NCBI GenBank assembly: GCA_003241785.1
Contig: QFPW01000002.1
Location: forward strand, 372,001-436,000
Direction of reading: 5' to 3'
DNA from: Rhodovulum sulfidophilum
GTDB lineage: Bacteria > Pseudomonadota > Alphaproteobacteria > Rhodobacterales > Rhodobacteraceae
Length of the DNA stretch: 64,000 nt
Part shown: piece after piece, positions 1-7,863 of the stretch
Position numbering within the stretch: position 1 is the stretch's first letter
Layout of the letters: each line of letters opens with the position of its first letter
Position numbers and translations under genes: made by a program
The notes under the pieces: generated by a model
The model's database searches: none
Told to the model about the DNA's origin: nothing
Seen by the model: only the letters and a program-made list of their open reading frames with translations

Positions 1-165
1 CCGCTCCGACCAGTCGTGCGCGATGAGCGCGGGCGGCGGCAGGCGCGTGGAGAAGACCGCGACCTCGGCGCCGAGCCGCTCGAGCTCGGCGATCTCGCGC
101 CAGAAGAAGGCATGGGTCTGGCCCGGGAACTGCGGGACGAGATAGCCGATCCTGATCCCGCCCAC
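1..165 (-). CDS. Glycosyltransferase (GT4-like), N-terminal part only
   Basis: The first 55 residues of a protein that runs off the left edge of the window. It starts at a GTG codon preceded by a GGGGAGG ribosome site. The visible N-terminus (IRIGYLVPQFPGQTHAFFW, then an EIAELERLG helix and a EVAVFST strand) is typical of the first Rossmann strand and helix of family 4 glycosyltransferases of the colanic-acid or exopolysaccharide type, where the QFP-x-xTHAFFWREI stretch follows the glycine-rich loop. The neighbouring O-antigen-ligase-like protein and GT2 enzyme support a surface-polysaccharide role. Substrate cannot be told from this fragment. Confidence 0.75.
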   Translation of the reverse strand, partial: MGGIRIGYLVPQFPGQTHAFFWREIAELERLGAEVAVFSTRLPPPALIAHDWSER

Positions 166-248
166 GCCGCCGCCTCCCCGGACAGGCGCCGACCGAGAGC
201 GCCGCCCCCGGCTATCGCGCCCGCCGCTTAACAGGCGGTGAAGACAAG

Positions 249-1649
249 TCAGAGGATCGTCCGCGGCCGTGCCGGGGGCGCCGCCGGAGCGGCCGCCTCC
301 TCCGGCGCGGCGCGGGGCGCCTCGGCGTAGCCGAGCAGGGCTCCGGCGAGGAGCCAGGTGAAGGGGATGATCGTCGCGTTCGGCAGCATGTCGATCATGT
401 TGAAGCCGAGGAGCAGCGCGACCGGCCCGGCCCGCGCCGCGAGCGCGCGCCGTCCCGCGCCGAAGCTCCGCCGCGCGAGCATCAGGAGCGGCAGCGCGAG
501 CAGGCCGAACTCGGCGATGTAGCCCGACCAGCCATAGGTGCCGATCACGATGACCCAGCGCCCGTCGGTGACCGAGATCATCTCGCCCGAGCGGGGATCG
601 TAGAGCTGATTGCGTCCCCAGGGGCCCCAGCCGAACAACGGGCGCTCGCGCGCGTGGGCGAGCAGCATCTCCTCGTTGTGGAACCGGAACTGGATCGAGC
701 GCGCCCGGTCCTCGCTGAAGGCCTCGGCGCGGGCGATCATCGCGTCGACCGGCACGAGCTGCGCGCCGCGCAGCAGCGGATAGCTGACCGCGACGAGCCC
801 GAGCAGCGCCGCGACCCGAAGCTGCGCGGCGGGCGTCGCGAACCGGGCGAGCGGCAGCGCGGCCACCGCGTAGACCAGCACCGCCGCGCTCTTGCAGAGC
901 ACGAGCAGCGCCGCGAGATAGCCGCTCGCGAGGAAATAGCGGAACCGGTCGCCGGGCCGGGGCGGCCAGCGCCAGAGCGCCACGGCGGCGACCAGCGTCA
1001 TGAAGGTCAGGAAGGCGACCCAGAGCCCGTGCTGCAGGAAGACGATCGGCCGGAAGCCGCCCTGCCGCATCATCTGGCCGAAGTCGTGCTGGAAGAAGCC
1101 GAAGATCCAGACGTTGAGCTGCGGGCTCAGCCGGATCTCGATCAGCATCGGCACCGAATAGACGAGGCCCGCGATCACCAGCGCGACCAGAAGCTCGCGC
1201 ATCGCCGCCTCGGTGCCGAGAAAGCGCCGGCCGAGCAGGAACGGCGTGAGCGCGATCGCCTGCGAGATCGCGGCCGAGATCGAATCGTGGACGCGGAGCC
1301 CGGGGAGCCCCCCCACCCCGAACCAGATCGGATCGGAATTGGTCAGCACCGAGGCGACCGGCGTGGCGAGGAAGAGGACGACCAGCACCTTCGCGACCGG
1401 CGAGGCCGGCAGGATCGGCACGCGGTGGCCGAGCATCGCGACGCAGACGAGGAAGGCCGAGGCGCTCGGGATCGAGACCTTGTCGAGCTGCGGCACCAGC
1501 GGGAAGTCGAAGGCGGCGACCGGCGGCAGGAAGAGATAGGGCCCGAGGATCGCCCAGATCACCGCGCGCTCGAGCGGCAGCAGCCGGAAGAGCGCGACCG
1601 CCACGCCCGGCCAGGCCAGAAGCGCCAGATAGGCGATCGTGTTCGGCAT
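249..1649 (-). CDS. O-antigen ligase/polymerase-like polytopic membrane protein
   Basis: A 466-residue protein with about ten to twelve hydrophobic segments and a long hydrophilic stretch in the last third (about residues 310-390) containing FHNEEMLLAHARERPLFGWG, the kind of periplasmic loop seen in the Wzy/WaaL/RfaL O-antigen ligase superfamily. The Pro/Ala-rich tail is probably cytoplasmic. I chose the ATG at 1649 because GGAGGA lies just upstream; an in-frame ATG further upstream would add 31 residues of non-hydrophobic sequence with no good ribosome site. It lies between two glycosyltransferase genes, so a role in polymerising or ligating an exported polysaccharide is inferred. The family call rests on topology and the loop motif only. 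Confidence 0.7.
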   Translation of the reverse strand: MPNTIAYLALLAWPGVAVALFRLLPLERAVIWAILGPYLFLPPVAAFDFPLVPQLDKVSIPSASAFLVCVAMLGHRVPILPASPVAKVLVVLFLATPVASVLTNSDPIWFGVGGLPGLRVHDSISAAISQAIALTPFLLGRRFLGTEAAMRELLVALVIAGLVYSVPMLIEIRLSPQLNVWIFGFFQHDFGQMMRQGGFRPIVFLQHGLWVAFLTFMTLVAAVALWRWPPRPGDRFRYFLASGYLAALLVLCKSAAVLVYAVAALPLARFATPAAQLRVAALLGLVAVSYPLLRGAQLVPVDAMIARAEAFSEDRARSIQFRFHNEEMLLAHARERPLFGWGPWGRNQLYDPRSGEMISVTDGRWVIVIGTYGWSGYIAEFGLLALPLLMLARRSFGAGRRALAARAGPVALLLGFNMIDMLPNATIIPFTWLLAGALLGYAEAPRAAPEEAAAPAAPPARPRTIL

Positions 1650-1768
1650 CCCCGCGGCTCCTCCGGCACATGCGACCTGGTCGGCGGAAGCTCCGCCCGT
1701 TAGAGGCGCGTCAACGAAACCGCGCCTAGCGTTCCGACTCATCGGAAACCGGACCTTGGCCGCGCGAT

Positions 1769-2854
1769 ATGACCGACGGATTAAGCCTCACCGCCTTCCT
1801 CGACCCGGCGCCCGCCGCGAGCATCCCCAGCGGGGTCGCCGCGCCGGAGGACGCGGCGCCCCGGGCCGCGGTCCAGCGCGGCGGGGTCGCGGCCGTCGTC
1901 ATCGGGCGCAACGAGGGGGCGCGGCTGCGCGACTGCCTCGCCTCGGTCATCGGCGTCGCCGGCCCGGTGATCTACGTCGATTCGGGCTCGACCGACGGCA
2001 GCCCGGCGCGCGCGCAGGCGATGGGGGCCGAGGTGGTGCTGCTCGATCTCGACCGGCCCTTCACCGCGGCGCGGGCGCGCAACGCGGGGCTCGCCGCGCT
2101 CCGCGCCCGGCCCGCCCCGCCGCCGGAATACGTCCAGCTCATCGACGGCGATTGCGTGCTCCGGCCCGACTGGATCGCGCGCGCCCGCGCCTTTCTCGAC
2201 GCGCACCCCGACGTCGCCATCGCCTGCGGCCGCCGCCGCGAGCGCTTTCCGGGCACCTCGGTCTACAACCGGATCTGCGACCGGGAGTGGGACACGCCCC
2301 CGGGCGAGGCGCGGGCCTGCGGCGGCGACGCGCTCGCCCGGTTCGCCCCGGTGGTGGCGATCGGCGGCTATCGCTCCGACCTGATCGCGGGCGAGGAGCC
2401 CGAGCTCTGCGTGCGGCTGCGCGCCTCCGGCTGGCGGGTCTGGCGGATCGACGCCGAGATGTGCTGGCACGACGCGGCCATGACGCGCTTTCGCCAGTGG
2501 TGGCGGCGGTCGCGGCGCGCGGGCTACGCCTTCGCCGCCGGCGCCGGGCTGCACGGCGCGCCGCCGGAGCGGCACTGGGTCGCCGAGACGCGCCGCGCGC
2601 TGCTCTGGGGCGCCGCCCTGCCCGCCCTGGCGCTTGGCGGGATCGCCGCCGCGCCCTCCGTCCCGGCGGCCGGATTCGCCGCGCTGCTCCTGCTCGCCTA
2701 TCCGGCGCAGGTGGCGCGCCTCGCCCGGCGCGCGGGATCGGATCGAGACGCCTGGGAATGGGCGGCCTTCACGGTGCTCGGCAAGCTGCCCGAGGCGCTC
2801 GGCGTGCTGGAATACCGCCTCACCCGCCGCGCGCGCCTCATCGAATACAAGTGA
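1769..2854 (+). CDS. Family 2 glycosyltransferase
   Basis: A 361-residue protein. Residues about 40-140 form a GT-A fold start: VAAVVIGRNEGARL, then IYVDSGSTDGS (the nucleotide-sugar binding DSxSTD motif), TAARARNAGL, and LIDGDC, the metal-binding aspartate motif. The GEEPELCVRLRASGW stretch near residue 210 is the acceptor-site ED/E-like region of GT2 enzymes, followed by W-x-x-RSRRAGYAF. Two hydrophobic segments near residues 280-315 suggest membrane association. It is transcribed away from the O-antigen-ligase-like gene, with a 119-bp shared upstream region. Probably adds sugars to an exopolysaccharide or lipid-linked glycan; donor and acceptor unknown. Confidence 0.85.
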   Translation: MTDGLSLTAFLDPAPAASIPSGVAAPEDAAPRAAVQRGGVAAVVIGRNEGARLRDCLASVIGVAGPVIYVDSGSTDGSPARAQAMGAEVVLLDLDRPFTAARARNAGLAALRARPAPPPEYVQLIDGDCVLRPDWIARARAFLDAHPDVAIACGRRRERFPGTSVYNRICDREWDTPPGEARACGGDALARFAPVVAIGGYRSDLIAGEEPELCVRLRASGWRVWRIDAEMCWHDAAMTRFRQWWRRSRRAGYAFAAGAGLHGAPPERHWVAETRRALLWGAALPALALGGIAAAPSVPAAGFAALLLLAYPAQVARLARRAGSDRDAWEWAAFTVLGKLPEALGVLEYRLTRRARLIEYK

Positions 2855-2861
2855 CCGGAAC

Positions 2862-4373
2862 TCAGTCCTCGGTTTCCGCCTCGAGCGCGAGGATCGGCGC
2901 GCGCCGCTCGAGATCGTCGACGCCGAGCGGCGCGCTCGGGCGCGACAGCATGTAGCGCGTGACCCAGACCAGCCGGTGCTCGGCGCGGGTGATCGCGACA
3001 TAGGCGAGCCGCTTCCAGAGGGCGACGCCGGATTCGACCCTTCCGGTCCGCGAGGCGGCGTAGAGATCGGGGGCGAAGACCTGCACGTCGGACCATTGCG
3101 AGCCCTGCGCCTTATGGATCGTCACCGCCGCGCCATGGAGGAACACGACGCCCATCGAGGCTGCGGTCGGGATCACCGGCTCTTCCGCGCCCGGGACCTC
3201 GATCTGGATGATCGAGGCGACGCTGAGATCGCCCTCCTCGCTGCCGGGCAGGTGCAGCCGGCTGAAGCCGGGCTTGCGCCCCGGGCCGAGGTAGATCGCC
3301 TGCGCCCCCTTGATGAGCCCGCGCGCCTCGAGGTCCATCCGCTTGCGCCGATGCTTCAGCGGCAGCTCGATCCCGTCGCAGATCAGCGGCTCGCCCGGGA
3401 TGAGGTCGTCGGCCGGCGCGCCATGGACCGCGCGGAAGCCCTGGATCAGCCGCACCCGCGTCGCGTTGCGCCAGACGAGCATCGGGGCGCGCGCCATCGC
3501 CGCCGCGTCCGCCCGCTGCGCCACCACGACGCGGTCGTCGCGGCGCGCGGCGGCGTGGATCATGTCCTCGAAGGCGGGGAATTCCAGGTCCGGATCGCCG
3601 AGCGCGTGGGCGAGGTCGAGGATCGGATTGTCCTCGGCCTGCCGGTGGACGCGCGAGAGCGTCAGCCGGCTTTCCTCGGGCATCGCGTCGAAGACCATCG
3701 CGCCGCCGCCGCCCACCGGCGCGAGCTGGGCCGGATCGCCGAAGAGCACGAGCGTCGAGAAGAGCTGGCTGAGGTCGGCGTATTGCGTCGCGTCGAGCAT
3801 CGAGGCTTCGTCGATCAGCCCGATGTCGAGCGGGTCCTCGCGCCGCTTCCAGCCCCGGATGAAATCCGAGCCGCGCAGCCCCGCCGAGGCGAGCGCGCCG
3901 GGGACCGAGGGGTGGCGCGCGTAGAAGGCCTTGGCGCGGTCGAGCGCCTCCGGGGTAAGCTCGGTCCCCTCGGGCCGTTCGCCCTCGCCGACCAGCCATT
4001 CGGCGAGCGCCTCGTAGTCGGGATGATAGAGCGGCGTGTAGAGCACGCGGTGGATCGTCGTCGCGGGCACACCCCGGTTGCGCAGCACGCCAGCGGCCTT
4101 GTTCGTCGGCGCGAGCACGGCGAAGGTCCGCGCCTTGGTGTCGCGGGTCTCGAAATCACCGGTGACGGGCTTCAGCCCGATCGCCACGAGCTGCTTGACG
4201 ATCTCGCTCAGGAGCAGCGTCTTGCCCGATCCGGCCTTGCCGAGCACCGCGAGCCGCTCGGACGGCCCCTCGCCCGCGGGCCCGGCGGCGCCGGCGTCGA
4301 GATCGACACCCGCCTGCGCGAGCACCGCGAGGATGCGCTCCCGCGCCCGCTCCTGATCCGCCGAGAATTCCAT
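2862..4373 (-). CDS. SF1 DNA helicase (RecD/Dda-like)
   Basis: A 503-residue ATPase. A Walker A loop GKAGSGKT lies near residue 46; LIDEASMLD (Walker B, RecD-type DEAS) near residue 185; GDPAQLAPVGG (motif III) follows; TIHKAQGSQW (motif V) and VAITRAEHRLVWV (motif VI) close the C-terminal UvrD_C_2-like domain. This motif order is that of superfamily 1B 5'-3' helicases related to RecD and Dda. It lacks the extra N-terminal domain of RecD2 and there is no recB/recC nearby, so it is likely a stand-alone helicase. Start ATG has GGTAAGGGG upstream. It lies downstream of luxI on the same strand but is separated by a palindromic repeat, so co-transcription is uncertain. Confidence 0.85.
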   Translation of the reverse strand: MEFSADQERARERILAVLAQAGVDLDAGAAGPAGEGPSERLAVLGKAGSGKTLLLSEIVKQLVAIGLKPVTGDFETRDTKARTFAVLAPTNKAAGVLRNRGVPATTIHRVLYTPLYHPDYEALAEWLVGEGERPEGTELTPEALDRAKAFYARHPSVPGALASAGLRGSDFIRGWKRREDPLDIGLIDEASMLDATQYADLSQLFSTLVLFGDPAQLAPVGGGGAMVFDAMPEESRLTLSRVHRQAEDNPILDLAHALGDPDLEFPAFEDMIHAAARRDDRVVVAQRADAAAMARAPMLVWRNATRVRLIQGFRAVHGAPADDLIPGEPLICDGIELPLKHRRKRMDLEARGLIKGAQAIYLGPGRKPGFSRLHLPGSEEGDLSVASIIQIEVPGAEEPVIPTAASMGVVFLHGAAVTIHKAQGSQWSDVQVFAPDLYAASRTGRVESGVALWKRLAYVAITRAEHRLVWVTRYMLSRPSAPLGVDDLERRAPILALEAETED

Positions 4374-4448
4374 CCGCGCCCCTTACCTGACGCGTCGGTG
4401 ATACTTGCTCGGCTCCGCGTGGGCCAGAAGGATCGGCGGGGGCGGCGG

Positions 4449-4506
4449 ATGGCGGACCGGGGTGCGCCCCGCCGCGACGGTCTCGTAGGGCGGACCTCGG
4501 TCCGCC
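4449..4506. repeat. REP/BIME-like palindromic repeat, family A copy 1
   Basis: A mosaic of two palindromic arms: GGCGGACC-gggg-type left arm (degenerate here) and a right arm GTAGGGCGGACCTCGGTCC followed by GCC. Three more copies of the same arrangement occur in this window at 52923, 59871 and 62903. This copy sits between luxI and the helicase gene and is the least symmetric on the left side. Confidence 0.75.
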
Positions 4507-4521
4507 CCCCCCCCGCGCCGC

Positions 4522-5163
4522 TCACGCCACCCGGGCGACCTCGCCCGCGGGAACCGGCGCGGCGAAGGAGGCGTCGAACCAGGCGGCGACCTCCGAGGGA
4601 CGCAAGCCGGAGCGCCGGCCGATCTCCTCGAGCGCCTCCTCGGTGATCCGCCAGATCCCGACCGAGACGCGGTCGCGCCCCTCGCCGGTCGAGCCGATCA
4701 CGTCGGGGCTGTGCCCGAGCCTGCCATAGATCCGGGGCATGCGCGCGTCGAAGACCCCGATCGCCTGGTCGAGGCCGAAGCGCAGCCCCATCTCGAGCCC
4801 AGCCATCAGCAGCCCGGCGGCGACCCTGGGCTGCGCGCCCGGGGCGAGGCAGAAGCGGGTACATTCCCAGATCAGCGGGCTCACGATCCGGACGCCGTCG
4901 GTCAGATGGGTGAAGTGATCGTTGATCATCGTGCGCCCGAGCGTCGGCAGCGTGCGCATCGAGCCGGCATGCCGGCCGCGGGCATCCTCCCAGAGGATGT
5001 AGAGCGGGTTGAGCGCGTCGTATTCATCGCGCTCCCATCCGTATTCGTTGACCTCGACGTCCCAGCCGAGCCGGGCGCGGAACTGCTCGGCGCGATCCCG
5101 AAACATGCTCTCGGCGAGAACCGGGAAGTTCTTGAGGTCTTCCGCGTAGATGAACCGGATCAT
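4522..5163 (-). CDS. luxI: Acyl-homoserine-lactone synthase (LuxI family)
   Basis: A 213-residue autoinducer synthase making an N-acyl-homoserine lactone from S-adenosylmethionine and an acyl carrier (acyl-ACP or acyl-CoA). The invariant LuxI residues are in the expected places: R24, F28, W34, D46 and D49 in the N-terminal SAM-binding part, then SMRTLPT and the E-C-T-R motif (IWECTRFCL) in the acyl-binding half. I chose the ATG at 5163 because GGAGGAA lies just before it; the longer in-frame start at 5196 would place a lux-box-like dyad inside the coding region. It lies 75 bp downstream of luxR on the same strand. Acyl chain length cannot be predicted safely. Confidence 0.95.
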   Translation of the reverse strand: MIRFIYAEDLKNFPVLAESMFRDRAEQFRARLGWDVEVNEYGWERDEYDALNPLYILWEDARGRHAGSMRTLPTLGRTMINDHFTHLTDGVRIVSPLIWECTRFCLAPGAQPRVAAGLLMAGLEMGLRFGLDQAIGVFDARMPRIYGRLGHSPDVIGSTGEGRDRVSVGIWRITEEALEEIGRRSGLRPSEVAAWFDASFAAPVPAGEVARVA

Positions 5164-5182
5164 GATTTCCTCCAAGATCTCT

Positions 5183-5199
5183 AACCTGGAGGTCACGTT
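5183..5199 (-). promoter_or_regulatory. Candidate lux box upstream of luxI
   Basis: A 17-bp imperfect dyad, AAC-N-TG-N5-CA-N-GTT, in the 75-bp gap between luxR and luxI. Its half-site resembles known LuxR-family boxes (NNCTG...CAGNN type). It lies only 19 bp upstream of the luxI start codon, unusually close for a class II activator site, so it may act as a repressor site or the true transcript may start inside or very near the first codon. Identified by eye only. Confidence 0.5.
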
Positions 5200-5238
5200 T
5201 CGATCGCCGGGCTTAAGAAAGGCCGAGCGTGCGCCGCC

Positions 5239-5962
5239 TCAGTATTTCGGCAACACCCCGTTCGGCACGATGATCCCCCGCGCCGTGGCGAGCGCCACGG
5301 CATGGGTGACGTTCATCGCGCCGAGCTTGTGCCGGGCGGAATCGATATAGGCGCGCAGCGTGTTCTCGGAGATGTGGAGCCCGTCCGCCACCCGCGCCCG
5401 GCTCTCGCCGAAGCTGAGCCGCGCCAGCACCTCGCGCTCGCGGGGCGACAGGCTGACCCTCGCTGTCGAGGATCCGGCGCGCCTGCTGGTGCACCAGATG
5501 CGAGACCAGCAGGATGTCCTTGGCATGGACCCGGGTATAATCCTGCCAGGCGGCGTCGTCGGCCTGGTGGTTGACCGAGAACATCGCGAACTCGCCGCTC
5601 GGGCCCCAGATCGGCACCGACCATCCCTGGTTGCCGAGCCCGTGCTCCAGCGCCTCGCGCATCATCCGCCGGGCCTGCGCGCCCGACCAGTCGAGCGTCT
5701 TCCAGTCCATCGGATGGAACCGCCGCAGCGCGCCGAGCACCACGGGGTCGATCGCCCGGTAATTTCGCGCGATATAGTGCCGGACCCAGGCGATGTCATA
5801 GGTGAAGGCCCCGACCTGCTCGCCCTTCAGATTGGCGGTATGGTAGATGACGTGGCGCACCGCGAGCCGGTCGCGCAACTCATGGGCCCAGACGTGAAGA
5901 TCCTCAATGGACCTCGTGGTCTGCAGTCGCTCCAGGGTAGGTTCCAGTTTTTCCCGATACAC
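5239..5962 (-). pseudogene. luxR: LuxR-family quorum-sensing regulator, interrupted by a one-base frameshift
   Basis: The autoinducer-binding domain (YREKLEPTLERLQ start, then IYHTAN, W...DWKTLDWSG, LGNQGWSVPI, MFSVNH) reads in one frame down to ILDSE near position 5464. The DNA-binding domain (LSPREREVLARLSFGESRARV then HISENTLRAYIDSARHKLG) reads in another frame to a stop at 5239. Removing one G from the GGG run at about 5457-5459 joins them as E-V-S-L-S-P-R-E-R, giving a normal 240-residue LuxR. As it stands, the first frame continues through the HTH region as nonsense to a stop at 5213. I placed the start at GTG 5962 because relatives begin close to YREKL; an ATG at 6025 is the alternative. 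It may be a real mutation or a homopolymer assembly error. Confidence 0.85.
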
Positions 5963-6110
5963 CGTCGCCCATTCCCGATCCGGCGAGTGTGATCTCGCGG
6001 GCGGCGACGAAAATCGCGTCGTCAAGCTGCTCCGCCAGTTCGAACAAACCGCTCTTCTCGGAAAACTGCCTGATATCCTTTAAAATATCAATCACCCAGT
6101 CGGCTTTCAT
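5904..6110 (-). CDS. Small conserved-looking protein upstream of luxR
   Basis: A 68-residue protein starting at ATG 6110 with AAGGAG upstream. The first 37 residues (MKADWVIDILKDIRQFSEK, then GLFELAEQLDDAIFVAAREI) form two amphipathic helices; I recall similar short proteins (WVIDVLxDLRxFAxxNGL then LAEQLDD) next to luxR in other Rhodobacterales, but no domain name comes to mind. The last part overlaps the chosen luxR start by 59 bp, so the two may be translationally coupled. The low-complexity tail (GSGMGDGVSGKTG) probably reflects overlap with luxR coding sequence. A role in quorum sensing is only suggested by position. Confidence 0.7.
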   Translation of the reverse strand: MKADWVIDILKDIRQFSEKSGLFELAEQLDDAIFVAAREITLAGSGMGDGVSGKTGTYPGATADHEVH

Positions 6111-6150
6111 CTTGGCAACTCCTTCGCGCCCGCCGGCTCCACACGAGTGG

Positions 6151-6179
6151 TTAATACCAGACTGATCCGGCACGATGAA
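6151..6179 (-). promoter_or_regulatory. Putative sigma-70 promoter for the lux locus
   Basis: On the minus strand, TTCATC (6179-6174), 17 bp, then TATTAA (6156-6151). A start of transcription near 6144 would leave a leader of about 34 bases before the small ORF at 6110. Found by eye; the -35 box is weak. Confidence 0.4.
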
Positions 6180-6224
6180 CTCGCCAATATTGATCCCCCT
6201 GAAATCGTGGGGCGGCTCGTCTGT

Positions 6225-6242
6225 AAATCATTGAAATCATTG
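6225..6242. repeat. Perfect tandem 9-bp repeat AAATCATTG x2
   Basis: Two adjoining copies of AAATCATTG in the AT-richer stretch between the ccr gene and the lux locus, about 80-100 bp upstream of the inferred lux transcription start. Could be a direct-repeat regulator site; no function is known. Confidence 0.6.
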
Positions 6243-6248
6243 CACCCG

Positions 6249-6282
6249 ACTCAACCCAAGCGTGTTCTATCTTGGGTTGAGT
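6249..6282. repeat. Perfect 12-bp inverted repeat after ccr
   Basis: ACTCAACCCAAG and CTTGGGTTGAGT separated by 10 bp. The stem is perfect but no T-run follows on either strand, so it may be a weak or Rho-assisted terminator for ccr, or an operator between the ccr and lux units. A second, shorter hairpin (GATTCAC-CCGGA-GTGAATC, 6295-6313) overlaps the ccr stop codon. Confidence 0.7.
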
Positions 6283-6311
6283 CCAATTCGAATCGATTCA
6301 CCCGGAGTGAA

Positions 6312-7607
<1,296 letters not shown>

Positions 7608-7754
7608 CGGGCGTTTCCTTTCGGTAGAAGGCGGCGCCAGGGGCGCACGCGCAACAATCTTGCGAATTTTGCTTGAGATGATCCTTTACATTATCCAGCG
7701 GGCCGCGCAACCCCATTGGCTCGCGGCCAACCCCCCACTTTTGGCGCAAGTTTA

Positions 7755-7783
7755 TTGACCCCGGATAACCTCGAACGTAATAA
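7755..7783 (+). promoter_or_regulatory. Putative sigma-70 promoter for ecm
   Basis: TTGACC (7755-7760), 17 bp, TAATAA (7778-7783) in the ccr/ecm divergent region; predicted start near 7790, about 75 bases before the ecm start. Nearby, TTGCGAA and TTTTGC around 7660-7672 faintly resemble the TTTGC-type sites of short-chain acyl-CoA regulators (PccR/RamB class), but the match is poor. Confidence 0.45.
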
Positions 7784-7863
7784 AGTTGCCGAAGCCTCGT
7801 CGTTGCGATGCACAATGCCTCGCCCCGATCAGACCGGCGCGATTCGAATGGTGGCTGCAGAAC

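Noticed and set aside
654..1703. Long reading frame opposite the O-antigen-ligase-like gene, and many similar long antisense frames elsewhere (for example opposite sdhA, sucA, tex and copA)
   Set aside because: They are rich in Arg, Ala, Pro and Gly, have no ribosome site or recognisable domain, and are expected by chance at this GC content.
5455..5465. Programmed ribosomal frameshift in luxR
   Set aside because: The sequence is not a slippery heptamer and no stimulatory structure was recognised; mutation or sequencing error fits better.
7655..7675. PccR/RamB-type TTTGCAAA site upstream of ccr
   Set aside because: Only TTGC fragments match; no complete TTTGC/GCAAA pair at proper spacing.
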